Assembly: GCA_009377605.1 (NCBI GenBank) | Contig: WHTT01000005.1 | Span: 54,626 to 118,625, forward strand | Direction: 5' to 3' | DNA length: 64,000 nt | From: Luteitalea sp. | GTDB taxonomy: Bacteria > Acidobacteriota > Vicinamibacteria > Vicinamibacterales > Vicinamibacteraceae | Shown: positions 54,772-63,917 of the stretch, one piece after another | How positions within the stretch are numbered: position 1 is the first letter of the stretch | Layout: each line of letters begins with the position of its first letter | Program-made: the position numbers and the translations under genes | Notes under the pieces: model-generated | The model's database searches: none | The model's input: only the letters and a program-made list of their open reading frames with translations | What the model was told of the DNA's origin: nothing

Positions 54772-56907
54772 ATGAAAGCATCGGCCGCTACGACCGGCGT
54801 CGCCCCTGCTCCGGCCTCGAAGTACCAAGGCCTCACCCGCGAGGACCTGCACCGCGCCTATCGCACGATGCTTCTGTCGCGGAAGCTCGATGACAAGGAA
54901 ATTCAGCTCAAGAACCAGAGTCAGATCTTCTTTCAGATCAGCGGCGCCGGGCACGAAGCGGTCACCACGGCCGCCGGGCTCTGCCTGCATCCGGGCAAGG
55001 ATTGGATCTACGCCTACTATCGCGATCGTGCGTTGTGTCTCACGCTCGGCGTGACGCCGTATGAGATGCTGCTGCAGGGTGTCGGCGCGAAGGATGATCC
55101 CGCGTCCGGTGGTCGCCAGATGCCCTCGCACTGGGGCCACCGCCAATGGAACATCGTCTCGCAGTCGAGTCCGACCGGCACGCAGTGCTTACAGGCAGTG
55201 GGATGCGCCGAGTCGGCGCTCCTCTACGATCGCATCGGTAACATCGATGGGCGCGAGGCGCTGTACGGCCCAGACGAGGTGACGTATCTCTCCGTTGGCG
55301 ACGGCGCCACCAGCGAAGGGGAGTTCTGGGAGTCGCTCAACACGGCTTGTACCCGCCTGCTCCCCTTGGTGATTCTCGTCGAGGACAACGGGTACGCCAT
55401 CTCGGTGCCGGTCGACGTCCAGACGCCGGGTGGTGACATCTCGCGTCTCGTCGAGTCGTTCCCGGGACTCAAGGTGTTGCGTGTCGACGGCACGGACTTC
55501 ATGGCAAGCTACCGCGCGATGCGCGACGCGGTGCAGCACTCGCGTGCACGGCGCGGCCCAGCTCTCGTCCACGCGCACGTGGTCCGCCCGTATTCCCACT
55601 CACTCTCGGACGACGAGCGGCTCTACAAGACCGCGGAAGTCCGCCAGCACGAGGCGCGGCAGGACCCGATTCCGCGTCTGCGGACCTTGCTCCTCGAGGA
55701 GCGCCTGGCGACCGTAGCCGATCTCGATGCGATGGCTGCAGAGCTCGATCGCGAGATCGCTGACGCTGCCGAACGTGCGCTGGCGGCCCCCAAGCCGCGT
55801 CGCAGCTCGGCGGCGCTCTACGTGTACTCTCCTGTCGTCGACCCGACGTCGAGCCAGTTCGAGGCGGCGGCGAGTGCGGAAGGCCAGCCGGAGACGATGG
55901 TCGCCGCAATCAATCGTACGCTCAAGGACGAGATGGCGGTGAACCCACGCATCGTCGTCTTCGGCCAAGACGTCGCCGACTGTAGCCACGAGGAGTGGCT
56001 CTCCGAGGTGCCGGGTAAGGGCGGCGTGTTCAAGGTGACACACGGCCTCCAGCGCCAACATGGCAGCGATCGCGTCTTCAACTCTCCGCTCGCAGAAGCC
56101 AACATCGTCGGGCGGGCCATGGGCATGGCGACGCGCGGCCTGAAGCCCGTGGTCGAGATCCAGTTCTTCGATTACATCTGGCCGGCCATGATGCAGATTC
56201 GCGACGAGATGTCGATGCTGCGGTACCGGTCCAACAACAACTTCGCCTGTCCTGTGGTGATTCGCGTGCCGATTGGCGGCTACCTCCGCGGCGGTGCGCC
56301 GTACCACAGTCAGTCGGGTGAGAGCATCTTCGCCCACTGCCCTGGGTTGCGCATCGTCTTTCCATCAACCGCTGTCGACGCCGCTGGGTTGTTGCGCACG
56401 GCCATTCGCTGCGACGACCCCGTTCTCTTCCTCGAGCACAAACATCTCTATCGTCAGACCTACAACAAGGGCGTTTATCCAGGCACCGCCTTCACGATCC
56501 CGTTTGCGAAGGCGGCCACGAGGCGTGAGGGCACGGATGTCGCCGTGATCACGTGGGGCGCGCTCGTTCAGCGCAGCCTGCTTGCCGCCCAGCAGGCCGA
56601 GAAGGAAGGGATCAGCGTCAGCGTGATCGATCTGCGCACACTGATGCCCTTCGATTGGGAGGCGATTGCCGACGCGGTGCGCCGTACGAGCCGCGTTATC
56701 GTCGCTCACGAAGATGCGCTGACCTGCGGCTTCGGCGCGGAGCTCGCCGCGCGAATTGCCCAGGACCTCTTCGAATACCTCGACGCGCCAGTGACGCGCG
56801 TCGGCGCGCTGGATACCCCCGTCGCGTACTACCCCGAGCTCGAAGAGGAAATCCTGCCGCAAACGGCCGACGTGCTCGCCGCCATCCAGCAGGTTGCGAA
56901 GTACTGA
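54772..56907 (+). CDS. 2-oxoacid dehydrogenase E1, fused alpha and beta subunits
   Basis: Thiamine-pyrophosphate enzyme that decarboxylates a branched-chain or related 2-oxo acid and passes the acyl group to an E2 lipoyl protein. The 711-residue chain fuses the alpha half (about 20-340) to the beta half (about 380-711), normally two genes. The alpha TPP site is [11 protein letters not shown] at 176-186 ending in the DN pair at 205-206. The beta half shows [42 protein letters not shown] and [22 protein letters not shown]2 and E3 genes are not adjacent. The exact oxo acid is unknown. Confidence 0.9.
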   Translation: MKASAATTGVAPAPASKYQGLTREDLHRAYRTMLLSRKLDDKEIQLKNQSQIFFQISGAGHEAVTTAAGLCLHPGKDWIYAYYRDRALCLTLGVTPYEMLLQGVGAKDDPASGGRQMPSHWGHRQWNIVSQSSPTGTQCLQAVGCAESALLYDRIGNIDGREALYGPDEVTYLSVGDGATSEGEFWESLNTACTRLLPLVILVEDNGYAISVPVDVQTPGGDISRLVESFPGLKVLRVDGTDFMASYRAMRDAVQHSRARRGPALVHAHVVRPYSHSLSDDERLYKTAEVRQHEARQDPIPRLRTLLLEERLATVADLDAMAAELDREIADAAERALAAPKPRRSSAALYVYSPVVDPTSSQFEAAASAEGQPETMVAAINRTLKDEMAVNPRIVVFGQDVADCSHEEWLSEVPGKGGVFKVTHGLQRQHGSDRVFNSPLAEANIVGRAMGMATRGLKPVVEIQFFDYIWPAMMQIRDEMSMLRYRSNNNFACPVVIRVPIGGYLRGGAPYHSQSGESIFAHCPGLRIVFPSTAVDAAGLLRTAIRCDDPVLFLEHKHLYRQTYNKGVYPGTAFTIPFAKAATRREGTDVAVITWGALVQRSLLAAQQAEKEGISVSVIDLRTLMPFDWEAIADAVRRTSRVIVAHEDALTCGFGAELAARIAQDLFEYLDAPVTRVGALDTPVAYYPELEEEILPQTADVLAAIQQVAKY

Positions 56908-56929
56908 CCGTTTGAGAGACCCGCCCCAA

Positions 56930-56961
56930 GCCAAGACTGGGCCAAGACTGAGCCAAGACCT
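56930..56961. repeat. Three tandem copies of an 11-bp word GCCAAGACTGR
   Basis: GCCAAGACTGG, GCCAAGACTGA and GCCAAGACC run head to tail between the E1 gene and the next operon. It may be an operator or simple slippage-derived DNA. Confidence 0.65.
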
Positions 56962-57024
56962 AGCCGATCGGCTGATCCATCCATGCCGGGCGTTGGCTAT
57001 CGTGAGTCGAGGAGGAACGACATT

Positions 57025-57933
57025 GTGAGCTCTCAGTCTCTTTGGCAACAGCTTTCAGGCGACATCGCCGCGCAGGTTCAGCGGGCGGCGGCTAGCGTGG
57101 TCCGCATCGACGTGGCATCCGGTCGCCCGGCAACCGGCCTGATCGTCGCGCCGGATCTGGTCATTGCCGCCGATCATGCGCTAGCGGCCGATGATGAGCT
57201 GGCCGTCACACGGGACGACCAGCGGGTGCCCGGTGCGGTCGTGGGGCGCGATCCGGTATCGGATCTCGTGGTGCTACGTGCAAGCGGACTAGGCGGATCA
57301 CCGCTGACACTCGCCGCAACGCTTCCGCAAGTCGGCGAGATCGTCCTCGCGCTCTGGCGCGATTGGCGTGGTGGCGTCGCGGCCGGCTTGAGCGTGGTCG
57401 CCGGTCTTCCGGGTCCCTTTCGGGTGGCGCGAGGCACCAGCCTCGACGTGCTCATTCGCACGACGCTCCTTCCGGCCCGCGGCGTGTCCGGCGGCGCCAT
57501 CCTCGATGCGAATGGTCGAGTCGCGGGAATGTCGACGGCCGGTCTCGCACGCGGCAGCGTCGTTGCGCTCCCAGCCGCCGTCGTGCGCCATGCCCTCGAG
57601 GAGCTCCAGGCACATGGCCGCATCCGTCGCGGTTATGTCGGCGTTGCACTGCAGCGCGTGCGACTCCCCGCAGACCAGCGCGTCGCGGAAGGGAAACGCA
57701 CCGCCTTGCTCGTTGTGGGCGTCGAAGAAGAAGGCCCTGCCGCGTCCGCCGGCGTTCGGATCGGCGATCTCGTCGTTGGCTGTGACGGCGAACAGCTCTC
57801 CGACATCGAAGAGCTCCAGGCGGCCCTGCGGCCCGATCGCGTCGGCCAGTCGATCGAGCTCGACCTGCTCCGTGGCGGCTCGACGCTTCGGCTCGCGGTC
57901 ACCGTTGGCGAGCGCGGACGTCGTGCGGCATAA
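57025..57933 (+). CDS. Trypsin-like HtrA-type protease with PDZ domain (variant)
   Basis: A 302-residue S1C serine protease relative. His51 (AADHALAAD), Asp80 (DPVSDLVVL) and Ser155 lie in the trypsin order, but the serine box is ARGVSGGAIL instead of GNSGGP. A C-terminal PDZ domain spans about 195-290 (VEEEGPAASAGVRIGDLVVG). No signal peptide or membrane segment is visible, so it would act in the cytoplasm unless exported another way. The GTG at 57025 follows GGAGGA; ATG 56983 is possible. It lies nine bases before the LuxR regulator. Confidence 0.83.
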   Translation: MSSQSLWQQLSGDIAAQVQRAAASVVRIDVASGRPATGLIVAPDLVIAADHALAADDELAVTRDDQRVPGAVVGRDPVSDLVVLRASGLGGSPLTLAATLPQVGEIVLALWRDWRGGVAAGLSVVAGLPGPFRVARGTSLDVLIRTTLLPARGVSGGAILDANGRVAGMSTAGLARGSVVALPAAVVRHALEELQAHGRIRRGYVGVALQRVRLPADQRVAEGKRTALLVVGVEEEGPAASAGVRIGDLVVGCDGEQLSDIEELQAALRPDRVGQSIELDLLRGGSTLRLAVTVGERGRRAA

Positions 57934-57942
57934 CCGAACGAC

Positions 57943-58596
57943 ATGAGAGCGGTCGTGGTCGTGGCATCCACGGCAGCACGTCGACAGGCGCTGGTGAGCG
58001 CCGTGGCGTCGACCGACGCTTCGCTCCAGGTGTGGTCGACCGACCTTGCGGGCTTGAGGCTGACCGATGCGGACGACCTCCTCATCGTCGACGGCATCGA
58101 GCTCGCGCGTCTGGTTGCGAGCTCGGTGGGACGCTCCGCACGGCTCTTGGTCCTGGATGATGACCCTGCGGCGGCTGAAGTGCTTCTCGAATTGCCGGTT
58201 GCAGCACGCGGAGTGATCTCTGCTCGGGCATCCGCCGCACAGATTGTCGCGGCTTCTGCGGCGGTCGACGCTGGCTTGACGGTGCTGCCGGGGTGGCTAC
58301 GTGACGTGCCGCGTCGGCCAACGGGCCCAGTGAACGGAATCGCGGAGCTCACGCTCGACGTCGACCAGCATCGCGGCTCGACGACACTCCCCGTCGACGA
58401 GTCGTTGACACCGCGTGAGCGCCAGGTGCTGGACCTGCTCGTCGAAGGTCTCTCGAATCGGCGTATCGGCACCGCGCTTGGTATCAGCGAGCATACCGTC
58501 AAATTTCACGTGGCATCCATTTACGGCAAGCTGCGTGCGAGCAGTCGCGCCGAGCTCGTACGCCGTGCCCTGAGGCGCGGTTTGGTAGCGCTGTAA
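57943..58596 (+). CDS. LuxR/NarL-type regulator with a receiver-like domain
   Basis: A 217-residue DNA-binding protein. The C-terminal half is a LuxR helix-turn-helix: LTPRERQVLDLLVEGLSNRR followed by ALGISEHTVKFHVASIYGKL. The N-terminal half (about 1-120) looks like a degenerate receiver: Asp50 in LLIVDGIEL could be the phosphate acceptor, but the usual acidic pair near the start is missing. It is sandwiched between two HtrA-like genes and shares one base with the next start. It likely controls this operon or a stress response. Confidence 0.83.
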   Translation: MRAVVVVASTAARRQALVSAVASTDASLQVWSTDLAGLRLTDADDLLIVDGIELARLVASSVGRSARLLVLDDDPAAAEVLLELPVAARGVISARASAAQIVAASAAVDAGLTVLPGWLRDVPRRPTGPVNGIAELTLDVDQHRGSTTLPVDESLTPRERQVLDLLVEGLSNRRIGTALGISEHTVKFHVASIYGKLRASSRAELVRRALRRGLVAL

Positions 58597-59588
58597 TGAA
58601 CGTCGCCGACTCATTGCTTTCTCGACCCTCGGATGAGGAGCTGCTCGATGCGTACTCACGTGCCGTGACGCGGGCCGTCGCCCATGTCGCCCCCTCGGTG
58701 GTCAAGATCGAGGGAGAGCAGGCCCGCCGCCGAACGGGCCGCAGCACGGAGCCGTTCGAGCCTTCTCACAGCGGCTCTGGCTTTCTCTTCACGCCAGACG
58801 GCTTCATCTTGACCAATAGCCACGTCGTCTCTGGAGCAGCGGCGCTGCGGGTGCAGCTGGCCGATGGTCGAACGCTCGCCGGGGATTTGGTGGGAAACGA
58901 TCCGGAGACCGATCTCGCGCTCGTGCGGGTCTCCGAACGTGACGCCCTGCCGGCGCTCCGCTTCGCGGATTCACGAGGCATCCGCGTTGGGCAGCTCGTC
59001 ATCGCGCTGGGCAATCCGTATGGGTTTCAGTGCACCGTGACGGCCGGTGTTGTGAGCGCGCTCGGGCGATCCTTGCGGGCACGGTCGGGCCGCCTGATCG
59101 ATGACGTGGTTCAGACGGATGCAGCGCTCAACCCCGGTAACTCGGGCGGGCCGCTCGTCAGCTCCGCGGGGGAGGTCGTCGGCGTCAACACGGCCATCAT
59201 TCTGCCGGCACAAGGCATGTCCTTTGCGATCGCCAGCAACACCGCGCGCCACGTGGCCAGTCGATTGATGCGTGATGGTCGCATCCGGCGCAGCTACATA
59301 GGTGTGGCAGGACAGAATAGGCCGTTGCCGCGCGCCGTTGCCCGCCAGCACCAGCTCGCGACGGACTCTGGCGTGCAGGTTCTCTCGATTGAGCCAGACG
59401 GGCCGGCAGCGCGCGCCTCTCTCAGGCGCGGCGACGTCATCGTCGGTCTCGATGGCGCCGAGATCAGCGGCATCGATGATCTACACCGCCTGCTGACCGA
59501 AGAGCGAGTGCGCGTGGAGACGCATCTCGATGTCTTACGCGGCACCGAGCGCCTGCACATTCCCATCGTCCCGGGCGAGCGAGCGTGA
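58596..59588 (+). CDS. HtrA-type trypsin-like serine protease with PDZ domain
   Basis: A 330-residue S1C protease with an intact triad: His76 (TNSHVVS), Asp106 (PETDLALV) and Ser183 (PGNSGGPL). One PDZ domain is at about 240-320 (VLSIEPDGPAARASLRRGDV). No signal peptide or membrane anchor is seen, unusual for HtrA/DegP-type proteins. The ATG overlaps the luxR stop by one base, so the three genes are translationally coupled. It would serve proteolytic quality control, possibly set by the paired regulator. Confidence 0.86.
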   Translation: MNVADSLLSRPSDEELLDAYSRAVTRAVAHVAPSVVKIEGEQARRRTGRSTEPFEPSHSGSGFLFTPDGFILTNSHVVSGAAALRVQLADGRTLAGDLVGNDPETDLALVRVSERDALPALRFADSRGIRVGQLVIALGNPYGFQCTVTAGVVSALGRSLRARSGRLIDDVVQTDAALNPGNSGGPLVSSAGEVVGVNTAIILPAQGMSFAIASNTARHVASRLMRDGRIRRSYIGVAGQNRPLPRAVARQHQLATDSGVQVLSIEPDGPAARASLRRGDVIVGLDGAEISGIDDLHRLLTEERVRVETHLDVLRGTERLHIPIVPGERA

Positions 59589-59614
59589 AAAAGGGGACAG
59601 CCGGCTTCTGACGC

Positions 59615-60709
59615 CTACTGCGCCGAAGCTTGCTCGAGGAGTGGCGTCAGGGCGCGCTCAACCGCGTCTTCGTCCTGGCCAAACGAGACGTCCTTGAACA
59701 AGTACCAGCGCTCGACGTGCTCCAGCGACTGGCCCGGCTCGAGGCGACCGAGCGGCCCCAGTGTCTCGACTTCGATGAAGTTGGCTTCTGTGAAGACCTC
59801 GGTGTTGCTCCCGAAGTCTGGGTAGGTCGCGTCCTCCTGATAAGAGAACCGCTTCACGAAAAGAGCTCCCTCGCGTAGGTAGGCAGCCCAGCCTTGCTTG
59901 TTGCCGATGCCGATCTTCTGCGGGGTCTCGATGGTGCTATCGGTCGACAGCTGCACGAACTTCGGGCCAATGGACCAACGAGGGTCCGCGAGGTTCGTGT
60001 AGCCCCACAGCGCCACCGGCCGTGCCGGTAGAAGCTCCTCGTCATGTGACTTGAACGGTTCCTGTGGCAGGATCGCCCGACCGCCGCCGTTCATGATCGT
60101 GAGGGCCCACGCCGCGACGTCGACGGCTTTCTGACCGCGGTTCGTCAGGCGGTGCGTGAGCGTCACTCCAGAACCGCTCTCGTCGAGCGCGACCACAATC
60201 TCCTTCTCCATCCCGGTCTCTTCTTCGACGCCACGCATGAGCCGGATGGCCGGCGCGCCCTCTTCTCCGCTCCTGCCTTCCACGGCAGGGACGAGCTCGT
60301 GCTCGATGGGCTCGTTGTCCGGCGCGTACGACCACGGCATGGCCTCGGGCGCCAACCACAGCCGGTGACCGCCCCACGCTTGCCATTCGCTACGGGTCTT
60401 CTCGTCGAGGTCGACGGGCATCTCGCCCAGGATGTTCTCGCCGCCAACGAGCGCGTACTGAATCACCCTTGGGCCGATGTCAGTGGTCACCACCACCTCG
60501 ACGTCGCCGTTGGTCAAACGTAAGCAGTTGGGTAAGCCCCTGAGGCAGGAAACCTTTTCCACGTTCATCTCGGTCGCAGCCGCGCCTTGCCCTTCCTGTG
60601 GAGAGGCAAGCGGCAGGGCTTGCAATAATCCGACGAGCAATCCAGATGACACACCGGTGGCGAGCAGACTGGCCTCGTGCCTGAGCATGATGGTGTGGAG
60701 GCTACGCAA
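59615..60709 (-). CDS. Secreted DUF4380 protein (mutarotase-like fold)
   Basis: A 364-residue protein with an N-terminal signal peptide (about 1-38, LLATGVSSGLLVGLLQALPL). The body matches the DUF4380 family: LTNGDVEVVVTTDIGPRVI, YALVGGENILGE, GGHRLWLAPEAMPWSYAPDN in sections, and LTHRLTNRG. The family has a galactose-mutarotase-like beta-sandwich and unknown activity. The start could be the second ATG at 60688. A repeat-rich gap follows upstream. Confidence 0.83.
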   Translation of the reverse strand: MRSLHTIMLRHEASLLATGVSSGLLVGLLQALPLASPQEGQGAAATEMNVEKVSCLRGLPNCLRLTNGDVEVVVTTDIGPRVIQYALVGGENILGEMPVDLDEKTRSEWQAWGGHRLWLAPEAMPWSYAPDNEPIEHELVPAVEGRSGEEGAPAIRLMRGVEEETGMEKEIVVALDESGSGVTLTHRLTNRGQKAVDVAAWALTIMNGGGRAILPQEPFKSHDEELLPARPVALWGYTNLADPRWSIGPKFVQLSTDSTIETPQKIGIGNKQGWAAYLREGALFVKRFSYQEDATYPDFGSNTEVFTEANFIEVETLGPLGRLEPGQSLEHVERWYLFKDVSFGQDEDAVERALTPLLEQASAQ

Positions 60710-60735
60710 TAGGCCGCAGGCCTGTCAAGGGGATC

Positions 60736-60870
60736 AGGGTGTCAGGATTCAGGAGTCGGGAATCAGGAAACGGGCTTGCCTCGCCGCCCGCCTTCGTTCG
60801 CGCGACTTCCCCGCGAACTTCGGCGAGGCCTCGCGGAAGCGATAGCGGAGGCAAGCGAAGGCGGGGCGGC
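60736..60870. repeat. GATTCAGGAGTC words and a GCCTTCG/CGAAGGC inverted pair
   Basis: GTCAGGATTCAGGAGTCGGG and ATCAGGAAACGGG lie at 60738-60772. Next to them TTGCCTCGCCGCCCGCCTTC faces GCGAAGGCGGGGCGGC near 60858-60873, enclosing GCGAACTTCGGCGAGGCCTC. The right end is part of the ACT gene's 3' flank. Confidence 0.65.
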
Positions 60871-60871
60871 T

Positions 60872-61531
60872 TCAAAACGTACGCTTGGTCAGGCGTGCGA
60901 TGCTGAATCTGGCGGTGTCGGCGACGGCCATAACCGCCATCACACCTGCTTGGATAGGATCCGTCACCACGAGGTCGGCGGCTTCCGGCACGCCTCCCGC
61001 CATGTTCAGGCTGACGACAATCAAGCCGCGGCCACGGACCTCGGTCACGGCTTCGACAATCTGCCCACCCATCAGCGATCCAGCGAGCACGAGCGCGCGA
61101 GCCCGAGGCAGCCGTGCCACCGCACGAACCGCCTCTGCCAGCGCCTCCTCGCCGACAAGGGGGATCGTATCCACCGAAATCTTCTCGCCACGAATGTTGT
61201 GGCGATCCGCTTCCGAGATCGCACCAATTGCCACCTGCCCGACCTGTGCGCCACCGCCGATGATGATGATGCGCTTGCCGTAGACACGCTGGAACGTTTC
61301 GACGCGCTCGATGTCCTGCACGATGGGCATGGCACCGAGCTCCTCGAGCATTGCAGCCGCCGCGCGGACGTTGATTTCGAGGTACACGCGGCTGCGGTCG
61401 TCTCGATGGTCCAGGATCTCGACTGATGCGATGTCGCCGTCATGTCTGGCGATCACACCGGTGAGTTGATGCAGGATGCCTGGTCCAGCGTCCGAGGTCA
61501 CCACGATCGCAACCGGTTCCGACTGGCTCAT
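60872..61531 (-). CDS. ACT domain protein with C-terminal DUF5612
   Basis: A cytoplasmic protein of 219 residues. The N-terminal ACT domain (about 4-75) begins VAIVVTSDAGPGILHQLTGV and is expected to bind an amino acid or similar ligand. A Rossmann-like half follows (KRIIIIGGGAQVGQVAIGAI; LPRARALVLAGSLMGGQIVEAV), typical of DUF5612, best known from methanogens. The ATG at 61531 starts exactly at the ACT domain; the longer frame reads into the neighbouring EamA gene. It follows that gene by 22 bases on the same strand. The function is unknown. Confidence 0.82.
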   Translation of the reverse strand: MSQSEPVAIVVTSDAGPGILHQLTGVIARHDGDIASVEILDHRDDRSRVYLEINVRAAAAMLEELGAMPIVQDIERVETFQRVYGKRIIIIGGGAQVGQVAIGAISEADRHNIRGEKISVDTIPLVGEEALAEAVRAVARLPRARALVLAGSLMGGQIVEAVTEVRGRGLIVVSLNMAGGVPEAADLVVTDPIQAGVMAVMAVADTARFSIARLTKRTF

Positions 61532-61553
61532 CGGCAGGATGGTACCACGGCGC

Positions 61554-62507
61554 TCAGGCGCGGGTGAACGCCACTCCGCCAATGACCAGGCCGGCGCCAG
61601 TGAGCTTGAGCCAGCCAATCGGCTCGCCCAGCCAGAGCCCAGCGACGACCAGCGCTGCAATTGGGACCATGTTCGCGTAGATGGACGTGCGCGGCGCGCC
61701 AAGACGCTGAACCGCGGTGTACCAGACCGTGTAGGAAAAATTAAGTGCGAGGACCGATGAAAAGATCACGGCAATCCAGGTCATGTCGCCGATCTCGTGC
61801 CAGGGCGTCGCGACCAGCACGGTGGATCGGTGAACGAGATAGAGCACCGTTCCCATCGCCATCGAATAGCCGGTGACCACGACTGGCGGATGGCGCGCGA
61901 GAAGCGGACGGGCAGCCACGGTATAGACGGTCCAGCACAGCGTTGCGGCAATCATCAGCAGATCGCCAGCCAACGAGGCACCCGCGCCGCCGTCGCCATG
62001 CCCGACGACCAACCACACGCCGGCCACCGATAGCGCGGTGCCGAGCCAGTGCAGCCAGCCGACGCGCTCATGGCCGAGCGCCGCGCTCGTGAGCGTGACC
62101 GCTACCGGCGTGGTCGCGAGGATGAGTGACGCGTTCGCGGCGCTCGTCCTCGCGAGTCCCTCGATGAACAACGTCTGATAGAGGAACTGGCCGACGACAG
62201 CCAGCAGTACGAGCAGGCCGACATCCTGCAGGGAGAACGATCTGCTGCCGCCGCGCGGGCGCGGATGCAGCCAAATCATCACGAGGAACACGAGCGAGGC
62301 AAGCGCCAGGCGTAGGAGGTTGAAGCCGTGCGGCGGGAGCTCGCGCAGCACGAATTTGACGACACCGTAGTTACTGCCCCAGACGAAGGTTGCCAAGAGC
62401 AGCCACCCGTCCATGCGGGACAAGCGCGGAACAGCCACAAGGGGAGAGGACGAGACCTTCTGCGCGAAAAGAAGTTGGGGCGGACCCTGGGACCCGCCCC
62501 CGTTCAT
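61554..62507 (-). CDS. EamA (DMT) family transporter
   Basis: A 317-residue drug/metabolite transporter with ten membrane segments in two EamA repeats (LATFVWGSNYGVVKFV; LMIAATLCWTVYTVAARPL). Such carriers export metabolites or amino acids. The ATG at 62507 adds about 30 soluble residues before the first helix; an ATG at 62414 (MDGWLLLA) is an alternative. It is followed by the ACT-DUF5612 gene, which suggests a role in amino-acid export, but this is inference. Confidence 0.87.
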   Translation of the reverse strand: MNGGGSQGPPQLLFAQKVSSSPLVAVPRLSRMDGWLLLATFVWGSNYGVVKFVLRELPPHGFNLLRLALASLVFLVMIWLHPRPRGGSRSFSLQDVGLLVLLAVVGQFLYQTLFIEGLARTSAANASLILATTPVAVTLTSAALGHERVGWLHWLGTALSVAGVWLVVGHGDGGAGASLAGDLLMIAATLCWTVYTVAARPLLARHPPVVVTGYSMAMGTVLYLVHRSTVLVATPWHEIGDMTWIAVIFSSVLALNFSYTVWYTAVQRLGAPRTSIYANMVPIAALVVAGLWLGEPIGWLKLTGAGLVIGGVAFTRA

Positions 62508-62519
62508 GAGTCGTGCCGA

Positions 62520-62551
62520 GGTAGGGCCGCCTCGGCGAGGCGGCCCTACCT
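62520..62551. repeat. GTAGGGCCGCCTCGGCGAGGCGGCCCTACC palindrome
   Basis: A 30-base near-perfect palindrome (GTAGGGCCGCCTCGG with CGAGGCGGCCCTACC) fills the gap between atpE and the EamA gene. The atpE stop codon touches its right end. It could stop the atp transcript. Confidence 0.87.
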
Positions 62552-62894
62552 AGAAGAGGCGGTTCGGCACGATGAAGATGAACAGCGAGATGAGCAGCAC
62601 GTAGAGCACGAGCGACTCGATCAGGACCAGTCCCAGAATCGTCACGCCGCGGATCTGATCCGCCGCGCCCGGATTCCGTGCAATGGCTTCGGTCGCCGAG
62701 GCGACGGCCTTGCCCTGACCAAGCGCGCCACCCGCCGCGGCAATACCCAAAGCAAATCCCGCGGTCGCGATCGCCCACTTGAGAGCCTCAGCCGACTCCA
62801 AGGCACCGCCACCCGCCGCCTCTTCCTGCGCATAGAGCGGCGAGAGCATCCCTGCCGCCAACATGAGCCCCATTACGATGACGAGCTTCTTCAC
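62550..62894 (-). CDS. atpE: ATP synthase F0 subunit c
   Basis: Forms the rotating membrane ring of F-type ATP synthase. The 114-residue precursor has a signal-peptide-like N-terminus (LVIVMGLMLAAGMLSPLYAQ), then helix 1 (about 36-60), a polar RNP loop and helix 2 (about 80-112) with the ion-binding Glu93. Gln60, Glu93, Ser94 and Tyr98 match the Na+-binding set of Ilyobacter (Gln32, Glu65, Ser66, Tyr70), with the same 33-residue spacing. Leu replaces the Thr at 67. The GTG at 62894 follows GGAGGAGG; the frame extends upstream without family sequence. Confidence 0.92.
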   Translation of the reverse strand: MKKLVIVMGLMLAAGMLSPLYAQEEAAGGGALESAEALKWAIATAGFALGIAAAGGALGQGKAVASATEAIARNPGAADQIRGVTILGLVLIESLVLYVLLISLFIFIVPNRLF

Positions 62895-63089
62895 GATCGG
62901 AGCCTCCTCCGAAAATGGCATTACGAGCGATGTGTCCCCGGTGGTTGTACTCGACCGACTCCCGTCGAGAGCCACCTTATCGTTCACGCGAGCCTCGCGC
63001 GGGCCCGCGCGGTGCCTTGCGCTGTGCGCTTCGCACCTCCTGCTCACGTCCCGAGCACACATCGAGCTCGGAAGCGGAGCAATCTCCCT

Positions 63090-63887
63090 CTACGCCGCGG
63101 CGTGCGCCTGCGCCTCGTCGTGGTGCACCTCGTGGTCATGGTCTGTGTGCACGGCGCCCGCGAGGTAGATCATTGTCAGCAGCGCGAAAATGTATGCCTG
63201 CAGCGTGCCGGTCACGACTCCCAACAACATGAAGGGAAGCGGAATGATGAACGGCACCAACCCAGCGATGATCAGCACGATCATCTCCTCGCCGAACACG
63301 TTCCCGAAGAGTCGCAGCGACAGAGACATCACGCGCGAGGCGTGGCTGATCATCTCAATCACGCCGATAAGCGGTGCCAACACAATCGGCACACCCGGCA
63401 TGATGAAAAAATGCTTGGCGTACCTGAATGCTCCCTGCGTCCGGAGACCCTCCAGATGGTAGTAGACCCAGGAGGTGACCGCACAGCCCACCGTCACATT
63501 GATGTTTGCGGTTGGCGACATCAGACCAGGGACCTTGCCGATCATGTTCGCGACGAAGATGAAGAGGCCAATCGCGCCAACGAGCGGAAGGTACTTCGGT
63601 CCCTTGTCCCCGATGTTCTCTCGAAGCGTGCCGGTGAGAAAATTCACCACGTCCTCGAGCAGGATCTGCAGCTTGCTCGGCTGCTCTACGCTCAGTCGCG
63701 CCCGCACGAACGCGCTGAGGAGCGTGAGGCCTATTACGACGAGAAAGCACATCACCAGGTAGTCTGGGATCGGTTGCGCGTTGGCCGGCCACTCGAGCCC
63801 TAGCCCCGCGTAAATCGGCCGCAAGAGCGGAGCCAGCAGGGCGTTCACCGCGCCGACGATCCAGAGCTCGTGGTGGAGCTGTTCCAT
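63090..63887 (-). CDS. atpB: ATP synthase F0 subunit a
   Basis: Stator subunit that forms the ion half-channels beside the c ring. The 265-residue protein has five to six membrane segments. The essential arginine lies in SLSLRLFGNVFGEE, preceded by IGVIEMISHASRVMS. The His-rich C-terminus (HTDHDHEVHHDEAQAHAAA) is unusual and might bind metal. It is upstream of atpE with a 195-base gap. The remaining atp genes are elsewhere. Confidence 0.94.
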   Translation of the reverse strand: MEQLHHELWIVGAVNALLAPLLRPIYAGLGLEWPANAQPIPDYLVMCFLVVIGLTLLSAFVRARLSVEQPSKLQILLEDVVNFLTGTLRENIGDKGPKYLPLVGAIGLFIFVANMIGKVPGLMSPTANINVTVGCAVTSWVYYHLEGLRTQGAFRYAKHFFIMPGVPIVLAPLIGVIEMISHASRVMSLSLRLFGNVFGEEMIVLIIAGLVPFIIPLPFMLLGVVTGTLQAYIFALLTMIYLAGAVHTDHDHEVHHDEAQAHAAA

Positions 63888-63917
63888 TGCAAACCCGTTG
63901 GTAACGACGTTGGACCG

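Noticed and set aside
62328..63803. 491-residue frame opposite the EamA, atpE and atpB genes
   Set aside because: Antisense shadow that spans three well-identified genes and the gaps between them.
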